Positions 1 through 7,323 of a DNA stretch of 52,878 nucleotides are shown piece by piece. Location of the stretch: contig JAGNKE010000019.1 in assembly GCA_018000295.1 (NCBI GenBank), positions 1-52,878 on the forward strand, read 5' to 3'. Made by a program: the position numbers and the translations under genes. The DNA comes from Alphaproteobacteria bacterium. GTDB taxonomy: Bacteria > Pseudomonadota > Alphaproteobacteria > Micavibrionales > Micavibrionaceae. The notes under the pieces were generated by a model. That model ran no database searches. It had not been told where the DNA came from and saw nothing but the letters and a program-made list of their open reading frames with translations. The number at the start of each line of letters is the position of its first letter. Position 1 is the first letter of the stretch.

Positions 1-84
1 TGCCGGAACACCGCCGACAAACTGCTTGATGATTTCTTGCTGAATACTTTCAGAAAGCCTGCTTTTTCGTCTGACCTTAACCAT
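1..84 (-). CDS. IS1595-family-like transposase, N-terminal fragment
   Basis: The minus strand from an ATG at 84-82 encodes 28 residues beginning MVKVRRKSRLSESIQQEI and running off the left edge. The pattern RLSESxQQxxIxxFVxGVPA resembles the N-terminus of IS1595-family (IS1016/ISXO2-like) transposases, which start with a short helix-turn-helix before the catalytic DDE/DDN-type domain. Only this N-terminus is present, so the family call is tentative. The same 27 codons occur at the right edge pointing the other way, which shows that the element is multicopy. Confidence 0.65.
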   Translation of the reverse strand, partial: MVKVRRKSRLSESIQQEIIKQFVGGVPA

Positions 85-124
85 CTGACCAACTTAGATA
101 TTTTTTCTTATCTATGTCAGCCCC
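3..124 (-). mobile_element. Insertion sequence end, left copy (122-bp inverted copy of right end)
   Basis: Bases 3-124 are the exact reverse complement of 52757-52878. The outermost element bases read GGGGCTGACATAGATAAG on the minus strand, and the transposase ATG follows 40 bp inside. GGGGCTG-type termini are, as I recall, typical of IS1016-group elements. The copy points outwards (to the left), so only its transposase-proximal end is in the window. The 8 bases next to the terminus are AAATATTT (125-132), an AT-rich target. Nothing coding is recognisable in 125-247. Confidence 0.7.
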
Positions 125-247
125 AAATATTTTATATGCGAATTTAAACACATTCTGTTTATTACCGATGACCTCAACTCCTCCTCGCCGCCGCCGTCAT
201 CTTTTATCTCAATTAGTGAGTCTTGAGTCTGGATCAAGAGGTGGTTC

Positions 248-574
248 CTAATCCCCCAAAATCCCCGCCAGTTTGAGGGCGTAGCCGAGGGAGCCTTCGA
301 TCCGCAGGCTGCCGGTCATATAGGCCAGGGTGGGGTCGGTCGTGCCCGCCGCGATGCCGCGCAGGGTCTCCGCCGTGCAGTGCATGGTGGTGTCCGCCTC
401 GGCTTCCGCTGCCGCGCCTGTGGAAAAGACGGGGGCCGGTCCGGTGCCGTCGAGCAAAATCAGCCCGTCTTCGCCGCAATCGAACTTGATTTTCGCGCCC
501 AAAGGCGGGGCGAGGGATAGCTTGGTCATGATCTTTTGCTGCAGGTCTTCAAGGCTCATACCGACACTATACAT
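248..574 (-). CDS. SCP2 sterol-binding domain protein
   Basis: This small protein of about 108 residues consists of a single SCP2-like sterol/lipid carrier fold. Visible family features are the amphipathic start MSLEDLQQKIMTKL, the strand pair GAKIKFDCGEDGLILLDG, and the C-terminal part LRGIAAGTTDPTLAYMTGSLRIEG followed by YALKLAGIL, which matches the usual 'G.ldp..aymsGkl.i.Gd...a..l' end. Such proteins bind hydrophobic ligands such as acyl chains in a tunnel. I chose the ATG at 574 because GGGGA lies 7 bases before it; ATG at 559 (MSLED) is an alternative, and the longer reading to 640 has no good ribosome site. It stands alone near the insertion sequence. Confidence 0.75.
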   Translation of the reverse strand: MYSVGMSLEDLQQKIMTKLSLAPPLGAKIKFDCGEDGLILLDGTGPAPVFSTGAAAEAEADTTMHCTAETLRGIAAGTTDPTLAYMTGSLRIEGSLGYALKLAGILGD

Positions 575-763
575 ATTTTTTCCCCAAAAATAAGCACAAA
601 GAAAGTGAGAAACGCTTTCCTTCCTGTTGAAAACAAGCACAATAATACACAGGTGAGCGAATCATCCCTTCCTCCGGCTTCTCCGCCGGGCTTGCCCTTT
701 GTTTTCTGACTTCCAAATTCTCAATTTTCTACGCTCAATATTCTCTTCTCTAGGGTTCAGACG

Positions 764-2659
764 ATGGCGAAACGACGACTTGCGACCTCCCTGCTTGCGG
801 GATGCCTTGTGACCACGTGCCTTGGCACACTGGCCTTCGCCGGAGACCCGGAGCTTTACTTCTACCCCACGCAGCGCTGGAGCATCGCCGCGCAGGGCGG
901 GGATGAGAGTGCGCCCACTTGCGCCCTGTCCAATTCCTTCAATAACGGGTTTGCCATTAAAATTTCCGGCGACCGCGACGGGTTCGACACGCTGGACCTC
1001 GATTTCCGGCAATCCTCCTTCGAGGCGGGACGCAAGTACGAGATCGTCTACAGCGTTCCCGGTGCCTCCCGCGAAGTGTTTCAGGCCACCGCCGCCAAGG
1101 GCAGTGTGCTGAGTTCCTCTATCAGCTCCAAGGGTGATTTCGCATCGGCGCTGCAAGACGCGGCGACGCTTGACCTCTCCATCCAGAGCAACCAGTTCCG
1201 GCTGTACCTGACCGGCTTCGCCAAGGCGATGGACGAATACAATAACTGCATCAACCCGCCCGCACCGGCTATGGCCGCGATCGACGAGGTGGAGAACCCG
1301 CCGGAGCTGGCAGCCGCGCAAGAAGCCGAAGCCCCTGCGCCGGATGCTTCCGAAGCTTCGCTTTCTCCCGCTGAAGAGGCCGTGATTATTGCCTCCGATT
1401 CTGCTTCCGACACGCCTGCCCAGCCTGAAATTTCTTCGCCTCCGGCGGATGAAGCGCCGATCCTGAGCCAGGAGGAGCAGGCCAGTGACAAGAAAGACAT
1501 TCTGGCGAAGATCGACTCGCTGGCTAATGAATTCAAGGGCGGTTCTGCGGAGGCTTCTGCTGCGCCGGAGCCCTCTGCACCGGATGCCTTTGCGTCCAGC
1601 GATGCGATTCCTGCCGGTGATATTTCCGATTCCATTCCGCAGGATTCCCGCTCCAATATTCCCGACGAATTGCCGCCTTTGCTGGGAGAGTCTGCGCCCG
1701 AACCCGCCGCGATCAAGCCTGTGAAGGGCGAACGCTATACCGAGAAGCTGGCCCGCCAGTTGAAAGAGCAGGGCGAGCCTTCGTCTTCTTCCAGCGAACC
1801 CGCCCGCGCCCTCCCGTCCCCCTCTTCTTCGAACAGCAACGGCTCTGCCGCCCTGCCACCGCCGGAAGAGACCTCCTCTGCCAGCGCCGATGCTTCGCCC
1901 GCGTCCGATGCTGCGCCGAAGGGTGAGATCATCCATTTCAAGGGTGAGCGCGTTTTGCCTAAAAAGAAGAGCGCCAGCCCTGCCGCTCCGTCTGAAGAGG
2001 CGAAATCCGCGCCCGAGCATACGTCTGTGACGATCCCGGCCTATAAGATGACCAAGCAGACCACGAAAATGGAGGCGGATTTCACGGATATCGCCGCCGA
2101 TGCCCCTGCGCCCGATGAAGCGCCCGCCGTGGACGATGCCGCGTTCGTGCAAGCCTCAGCGCCCTCTTCGTTTATTGATGAATCCCCCGAAGCGTCCTCC
2201 TCGATCGAGCCGAGCAGCGGCGGTATGGCCGGAGGAGAGGATTTCCTGCAGATGCGCGATAAAATCCGCGAGCTGGAGCAGGAGGTCGGGCGCTTGTCCA
2301 AGGAAAATAACCTGCTGGATACGGAACTGAAAACCTCGCTGAAGGACTCGGAGGACGAGCGCCTGTCTGTTTCTTCGGATAACTGGAACCTTGAGCGCGC
2401 CACGATGCGCTATAACGAGGCGGAGCGCCAGATCAAGCGGCTGGGCCGCCAGCTTCAGGCCGCACGCCAGCAGTGCACGAGCGAAAAACAGGAGTTGGAG
2501 ACGATGCTGTTTGACCCCAAGGTCACGGAGCAGTCCCAACTCGCCAAACTTTCAGCCATGGAGCAGGAATTGGCCAGCGCCCAGTCCGAGCTTCAGGGCA
2601 TCCAGCGGAAATACGAGGAGCGCATCCGCCTTCTCGAAGCCCAGCTGGAAACACCCTAG
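764..2659 (+). CDS. Exported low-complexity protein with C-terminal coiled coil
   Basis: I do not recognise this 631-residue protein. It has a clear Sec signal peptide (residues 1-26, ending LAFAG). A folded-looking N-terminal domain follows, to about residue 165 (with YFYPTQRWSI and NGFAIKISGDRDGFDTLDLD). Next comes a long Ala/Ser/Pro/Glu-rich, probably disordered stretch (about 170-490). A strongly heptad-like coiled coil ends the protein (about 495-630, with MRDKIRELEQEVGRLSKENN). The layout suggests a periplasmic protein with a sensor or binding head and a helical oligomerisation tail. AGGG lies 8 bases before the ATG. It is transcribed alone and is followed by the CTGCGT repeat array and a terminator. 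Confidence 0.8.
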   Translation: MAKRRLATSLLAGCLVTTCLGTLAFAGDPELYFYPTQRWSIAAQGGDESAPTCALSNSFNNGFAIKISGDRDGFDTLDLDFRQSSFEAGRKYEIVYSVPGASREVFQATAAKGSVLSSSISSKGDFASALQDAATLDLSIQSNQFRLYLTGFAKAMDEYNNCINPPAPAMAAIDEVENPPELAAAQEAEAPAPDASEASLSPAEEAVIIASDSASDTPAQPEISSPPADEAPILSQEEQASDKKDILAKIDSLANEFKGGSAEASAAPEPSAPDAFASSDAIPAGDISDSIPQDSRSNIPDELPPLLGESAPEPAAIKPVKGERYTEKLARQLKEQGEPSSSSSEPARALPSPSSSNSNGSAALPPPEETSSASADASPASDAAPKGEIIHFKGERVLPKKKSASPAAPSEEAKSAPEHTSVTIPAYKMTKQTTKMEADFTDIAADAPAPDEAPAVDDAAFVQASAPSSFIDESPEASSSIEPSSGGMAGGEDFLQMRDKIRELEQEVGRLSKENNLLDTELKTSLKDSEDERLSVSSDNWNLERATMRYNEAERQIKRLGRQLQAARQQCTSEKQELETMLFDPKVTEQSQLAKLSAMEQELASAQSELQGIQRKYEERIRLLEAQLETP

Positions 2660-2664
2660 GAATA

Positions 2665-2769
2665 CTGCGTCCTTTACTGCGTACCCTGCGTATTACTGCG
2701 TTTGATTGCTGCGTTTAGTTTCTGCGTAAAACAGCTCCTGCGTTTACTACCTGAGTTATAAAGCTGCGT
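2665..2769. repeat. Array of eight CTGCGT hexamers
   Basis: Exact CTGCGT occurs at 2665, 2677, 2686, 2696, 2709, 2722, 2738 and 2764, spaced 9-16 bp apart (last gap 26 bp), plus a variant CTGAGT at 2751. Three copies extend to TACTGCGT. The array fills the space between the stop of the preceding gene and the terminator at 2774. The same hexamer recurs, on the opposite strand, upstream of the two-partner secretion exoprotein (49596-49637). Function unknown: binding sites for a repressor or a decayed minisatellite are both possible. Confidence 0.7.
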
Positions 2770-2773
2770 AACG

Positions 2774-2805
2774 AAAAAAGCCGATTGTGATAGATCGGCT
2801 TTTTT
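2774..2805. terminator. Bidirectional rho-independent terminator
   Basis: A perfect 12-bp stem (AAAAAAGCCGAT at 2774-2785 with ATCGGCTTTTTT at 2794-2805) and an 8-nt loop have a T-run on either strand. It lies between the stop at 2659 (plus strand) and the stop at 2808 (minus strand), so it can end both convergent transcripts. Confidence 0.9.
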
Positions 2806-2807
2806 CT

Positions 2808-3536
2808 TTAGCACTCGATGGCAAAACATTCCAATGGGTCCAGATTCTTTATTTCCTCTTTCGTCATCCAGCCTCTTTGTAAGGAATCGAGTTCCTTAAA
2901 AGCCAGTTTTTTCGCTACGTAACTTTTTTTGAGAGTAAAAGACCCGTAGTCAGATGGCGCATCCACTGAATACCCCCGATCTGCTAGCAACTCGAAACCA
3001 TCATCTTCCCAATCTTTACCATTCCTGAGTCTTTTAAATCCTAAATCTAATACAATTTTTATATGCTCCGCATTCAGCGGATAAATATGAACAGTTCCTG
3101 TTTCGGCAATCGCGTATTTTACAAACCTTCCACCGCCCGAGTAGTATACGAGCACTTGGGGAACCTGAAAAATACCTTCTTTTTGAGCAATCTCTGAATT
3201 TTTTGGCATTAAAAGCGTTATATCCTCGCGGTATCCCCCATGCATATGCCCTACCATGTCACTGGTCTCGAAGCGCCTTATCCCGATCATCCAGCGGTCA
3301 CCTTCAACAATGTCGTGCATTCCGTCAAAAAACTTTTCCTGTTTGAGTTGTTTAGAGAGTTTTTTTGGATCCAGAGCACTGTTGGCTGACCGAAAAGGTT
3401 CCTTAAAGGTCGTGTTGTCAACAAAGAAGACGTCCTCAGTCGGCTTTGAATTTTTATAAAAAGCGCAGCCCGACAAGGCGCTGGATATTAACCCGCCACT
3501 TAAGAGAACTATTAAGGTGCGGCATATATTTTTCAT
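2808..3536 (-). CDS. Predicted outer-membrane or periplasmic lipoprotein
   Basis: This 242-residue protein has a lipoprotein signal: basic start MKNICR, a hydrophobic stretch, and lipobox LSGC near residue 23. The mature part shows no family that I can name; it contains W-M-I-G-I-R-R-F around residue 85 and a C-terminal Lys-rich segment. Its start is 9 bp after the stop of the AAA+ ATPase gene, so the two are almost certainly cotranscribed, and the terminator at 2774-2805 ends the operon. The gene is distinctly more AT-rich than the genes further along, which hints at a different origin. A role as the envelope partner of the Sel1/AAA+ proteins is inference. Confidence 0.75.
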   Translation of the reverse strand: MKNICRTLIVLLSGGLISSALSGCAFYKNSKPTEDVFFVDNTTFKEPFRSANSALDPKKLSKQLKQEKFFDGMHDIVEGDRWMIGIRRFETSDMVGHMHGGYREDITLLMPKNSEIAQKEGIFQVPQVLVYYSGGGRFVKYAIAETGTVHIYPLNAEHIKIVLDLGFKRLRNGKDWEDDGFELLADRGYSVDAPSDYGSFTLKKSYVAKKLAFKELDSLQRGWMTKEEIKNLDPLECFAIEC

Positions 3537-3545
3537 GGTGCGCTT

Positions 3546-5459
3546 CTATCGACGCGACGCCAGATACGCAATCTTGCCGTCGGTGCTGCCGGGGGTGTAG
3601 GTGCCGGGGACGTCTTCGGGGAGGATGCGGACAAGGTCGTCCTTGTCGGTCACGTCCTGCTCCACCACGCGGCGGGCCTGTTTGATGACGGTTTCATCGA
3701 AGAGGTTCCGCATCCCGCGGGCATTGCCGAACTTGTCCTTGCGGCCCGGTTCCATGGCCTTGAGGACGCTGCGGAGTTTATCTCTAGCCTCCTCCGAAAG
3801 AGTATAGGAGAGATTGGTGCAGTAGATTCCGAAAATGTTAACCAGTTCCTCGTCGCTGTAATCGGGGAAATCGACGAAGGCGCTGATGCGGGAGCGCAGG
3901 CCGGCGTTGGATTCGATGAACCATTTCATCTCGTCCTTGAAGCCCGCGAAGATGACCACCATGTTGTTGCGCTGGTCCTCCATCGCCTTCATGATCATCG
4001 CGATGATGTGGTGGCCGTAATCGCGGTAAGAGTCCGGCACCTCCAGATCGTAGGCCTCATCGACGAACAGAACGCCGTCGCGGGCGCGCTTGAGGATCTC
4101 AGCGGTGATATGCTCACTCTGGCCGATATATTCGCCGACGAGTTTGGAGCGGTCCACTTCCACCACATGGCCGCGCTTGAGATAACCGAGTTTCTTGAGG
4201 ATTTCGCCCACGAGGCGGGCGACGGTGGTTTTGCCCGTGCCGGGGTTGCCCGAAAAAACCATATGCAGGGACGGGCGATAACCGCTAACGATGCCCTGCG
4301 AGCGGCGGCGGCTGTCGGCCAACACCATGTAGAACAGGGCGCGGACCTGTTCCTTGACGTTCTCCAGCCCCACCATCTTCTCGAAGGGCAGAAGGATTTT
4401 ATCGAGGTCGTCCTTGGTCAGGTCGGGGCGGATATCGTTTGCCCGCTTAGCCGCCTCTTTTCCCTTAGCATCGGCAAAATTGATAAACGTCAGGGGCTTG
4501 TCCAATTCGATTGGTCCTTGGTAATCCTTATACTTGTCCGGGTCAGATGATTTACCCAAGCCATCCCCACCGAATATTTCGGGGGCATAGATCGTCGGCT
4601 TTGACGTTTCCTGTTCTGGTTCCCCTGCGGGTGCCGTTGTTCCAGAATATGTCTCTACGAGGCGCTCCAGACCCTTGTTTTTGAGCCAGAAATAGGCATC
4701 GCCGTAAGGGGTGATCTCAGCGCTCTGTTTCATGAGGTGGATGGCCTTTTCCACATCCTTTTCGCAGCCATAGCCTTCAGCATTGCAAAGGGCGGTGTAA
4801 TAGGTGAGGCGTTCGCGGAACCAGTCCGCGCAGTCGTGCTTGCCGTCCTTCAGAGCCTGAATTCCGTTGTTCAGATGAGAATAGCCCTCCTTCGGGATTT
4901 CCTTGATCGAATCGGACATCAGGAAAAATTTTGCGAAATAGGAGAAAAAAGCGGGAGGATAGGATTCGTTCATCAAATCCTGCAGTATCCGTCGGGCGCG
5001 CACAGTATCGGTCTTGCCCTCCTCTCCCTCCAGAAGAACGAGCGCAAGGTCATAGCGGCTTTCGAGGTCGCCGGTCACGGCGGCCTTTTCGAAGAGTTCC
5101 ATCGCTTTTGTGCGGTCAATCTGCGCGGGAGAGATGATTTTATCCCAGCCGTAATAATGTTTGGCCAGCAGGCGCGTGCCCTGCAGATGGTCCTTTCCTG
5201 CCGCGAAGACCAGATATTTTTCAAACTGGTCGGGGTTCAACTCCGTGCGGCAGGTGCCGTAGAGGCGCTGGTCGCAGAGCCAGACCCTCGCATCGACATT
5301 TTCCTCATGCTCGGCCAGATATTTGGCGCAGGAGAGCACCTGATCCTCGATGGATTCCAGGCGCGTGAAACCGTCCGGCCCCTTATCGTGGGCCTTGCAG
5401 AGTCTTTCATATTCGTCACGAAGTGAGAAAAAGCGCTCAACCGAAAACTCAGCGGCCAT
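3546..5459 (-). CDS. Sel1-repeat protein fused to CbbX/SpoVK-type AAA+ ATPase
   Basis: This is a 637-residue, two-part protein. Residues 1-270 are a Sel1/TPR-like helical-repeat module that ends with the signature AEGYGCEKDVEKAIHLMKQS. Residues 350-620 are a CbbX/CfxQ-type AAA+ ATPase. Walker A is GNPGTGKT at about 404-411, Walker B is GVLFVDEAYD, the arginine-finger region is GLRSRI, and the sensor-2 region is GNARGMRNLFDE. Related ATPases are rubisco activases and the EccA and SpoVK remodelling proteins. Such ATPases remodel or thread protein partners. Here the repeat module is the likely partner-binding part. No rubisco gene is in the window. The downstream gene is a lipoprotein (9-bp gap), and the upstream gene is a paralogue of the repeat module. 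Confidence 0.85.
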   Translation of the reverse strand: MAAEFSVERFFSLRDEYERLCKAHDKGPDGFTRLESIEDQVLSCAKYLAEHEENVDARVWLCDQRLYGTCRTELNPDQFEKYLVFAAGKDHLQGTRLLAKHYYGWDKIISPAQIDRTKAMELFEKAAVTGDLESRYDLALVLLEGEEGKTDTVRARRILQDLMNESYPPAFFSYFAKFFLMSDSIKEIPKEGYSHLNNGIQALKDGKHDCADWFRERLTYYTALCNAEGYGCEKDVEKAIHLMKQSAEITPYGDAYFWLKNKGLERLVETYSGTTAPAGEPEQETSKPTIYAPEIFGGDGLGKSSDPDKYKDYQGPIELDKPLTFINFADAKGKEAAKRANDIRPDLTKDDLDKILLPFEKMVGLENVKEQVRALFYMVLADSRRRSQGIVSGYRPSLHMVFSGNPGTGKTTVARLVGEILKKLGYLKRGHVVEVDRSKLVGEYIGQSEHITAEILKRARDGVLFVDEAYDLEVPDSYRDYGHHIIAMIMKAMEDQRNNMVVIFAGFKDEMKWFIESNAGLRSRISAFVDFPDYSDEELVNIFGIYCTNLSYTLSEEARDKLRSVLKAMEPGRKDKFGNARGMRNLFDETVIKQARRVVEQDVTDKDDLVRILPEDVPGTYTPGSTDGKIAYLASRR

Positions 5460-5570
5460 GGATCAACCTCGTTGTTTTTTTGCCATTCTGCTCTTATTTG
5501 AAAAAAAATACAAACTTATCCGATACAGGATCTTTCGGTTTTTCCGGGTTTTCATTTTTTCCTTTTTCTC

Positions 5571-7241
5571 CTATGCTTTACGGGCTTTTTCAGTTTTCCC
5601 AACTTCCAGAAGATTCCGCGCCAGCAGCCACCAGTATGCCTCGCCCTTTTCATGCCATGCGCCCACACTTTTACGCATATATTCAACTGCCTTACCAATA
5701 TCCTTTTTGCAGCCTACGCCCTCCGCATAGCAGAGACCGAGAAGAAGGTAAATTTTTTGAGACCAATTGTCTTTTAAACCTTGCTTTTCGGCTCTTTCTG
5801 CACCCTTTTGAATCAATGCAAACGCCTCTTCTGGCTGCTCTCTGATCTTTCCGGTCTGAAAATAATTAGAATCGAAATATACGCTTAACGCCCAAAGTTC
5901 GCCCTCGCAAATGAACCTCTTAAGCAGACGTTCGGCTCTCCTCGCTGACTCCTGTCTGTGTGCAACCCTGTAATCCAGTAGAAAACAAGCAAGATATTTC
6001 TGTGCCTCCTTATTTCCTGCTGCAGCCGCCTTTTCTATCCACTCGGCTGCGCGGACGAGATCCACCTGAAGAGGGGACATCAGCGGAGACATACCCGTAT
6101 AGTATTTTGCAAGTTGAACCTGTGCGCCCTGATGACCTTTTTCCGCGGCCTGAGAGAGGTAATACTCATATTGCCCCTCTTCGAGATCGGTCCCCATTCT
6201 TAATTCTGACCCTGAATAATTTTTACATAACCAGAACGCTGCCTCCGGATAAATTCGCTTTTCAGCAAGATATTTTGCACAAGAAACGGCTTCGGCTTCC
6301 AGTGACCACTTGGTGCTGAGGCCCGTCGCTTCCATTGATGCGGACCAACGGTTCATTTTTTCCCTGAGTTCACGGAACCTTTCAACTGTGAAGCTTTTCA
6401 GATCATAGTTGCTTTCGTTTTTTTCAGTGACCCCCAGCCTTGGGTATATTTTTTTGTTTCTGAGCCAAAGGTAAGCGTTCTGGTTACTTTTTGAGAAACT
6501 GATCCGGATCAGGTTTTTTGCCTTGGCCGTATCCTTTTCACAACCGATCCCCTCCGCGTAGAACAAGCCGAGGTGATAGCTGATTTCACCCAAAACAATC
6601 TTCCAATTTTCGTTGCTTTGTTTTGATAATAGTTCGTAAGCCTTTGAGAGCAAAGTAAAGGCTTCGTCCTGACGCTCTATTACAGCTCCAGCGTCAAATA
6701 GGAAGAACCTATAATATTTTTCATAGGCAGGCGTGTATTCCTGCTCGATAAGGTCGAGAAGAATATCCTTTGAACGCGCAATGTTTTCTTCTGTGGGATC
6801 AAAAAAAATCAGTGCCACTGCCAAAGATAATCTTACGCTGTTGTCCCCTGCTTCCGACGACCATAACTCCTCAAGAAGTTTGATGGCTTTTGAGTTATTT
6901 GTTCTGCCTAGCGAGAGAAAGTGGCTGCTGGCCCCGATGCCATTCCACAAATATTTTGAATAAATTCTTTTGGCTTCGCTTTCGCCAAGTTCTATGCCCT
7001 TTTTCAGATAAGTTTCGATTAAATACGGCTCTAAAAGCGCATAATGCGACCCATAAATACTCTCTTTAGACAGCCAAAAGAATGGCTGGAAATCCTTATT
7101 TTCTTCCGCCTGCGCGATAGCGCACGACGTCATTTTTTTTAGCAAATCGGAATAGGTCGAGTGATTGCGAAGTTTTTTATATTTTTTGAATTCCAGAAAG
7201 TCCTTACGAAGTCGGATAAACTCTTCATTCGTTGCGGTCAT
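5571..7241 (-). CDS. Sel1-repeat protein with two tandem modules
   Basis: This 556-residue protein has no signal peptide and no enzyme motif. It consists of two copies of the helical-repeat module that forms the N-terminus of the neighbouring ATPase. Copy 1 (about 1-270) ends YAEGIGCEKDTAKAKNLI then AYLWLRNK. Copy 2 (about 275-556) ends YAEGVGCKKDIGKAVEYM then AYWWLLARN. Sel1-like repeats bind proteins and act as scaffolds. The gene is AT-rich, whereas the ATPase gene downstream is GC-rich, so the two paralogous regions have different histories. The gap to the ATPase gene is 111 bp. Function unknown; an adaptor for the ATPase is the natural guess. Confidence 0.8.
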   Translation of the reverse strand: MTATNEEFIRLRKDFLEFKKYKKLRNHSTYSDLLKKMTSCAIAQAEENKDFQPFFWLSKESIYGSHYALLEPYLIETYLKKGIELGESEAKRIYSKYLWNGIGASSHFLSLGRTNNSKAIKLLEELWSSEAGDNSVRLSLAVALIFFDPTEENIARSKDILLDLIEQEYTPAYEKYYRFFLFDAGAVIERQDEAFTLLSKAYELLSKQSNENWKIVLGEISYHLGLFYAEGIGCEKDTAKAKNLIRISFSKSNQNAYLWLRNKKIYPRLGVTEKNESNYDLKSFTVERFRELREKMNRWSASMEATGLSTKWSLEAEAVSCAKYLAEKRIYPEAAFWLCKNYSGSELRMGTDLEEGQYEYYLSQAAEKGHQGAQVQLAKYYTGMSPLMSPLQVDLVRAAEWIEKAAAAGNKEAQKYLACFLLDYRVAHRQESARRAERLLKRFICEGELWALSVYFDSNYFQTGKIREQPEEAFALIQKGAERAEKQGLKDNWSQKIYLLLGLCYAEGVGCKKDIGKAVEYMRKSVGAWHEKGEAYWWLLARNLLEVGKTEKARKA

Positions 7242-7323
7242 AAGCGCCTCGCTTGCTATATACGCTTATGTACCAGTGTACTCTTATTTGCAATTATTAG
7301 TCAAACATATATCTCTTTATATA

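Noticed and set aside
662..2152. A 496-codon open frame on the minus strand, antisense to the exported protein
   Set aside because: It is Arg/Gly-rich nonsense-like sequence of the kind GC-rich genes give in the opposite strand; the plus-strand frame has a signal peptide and ribosome site.
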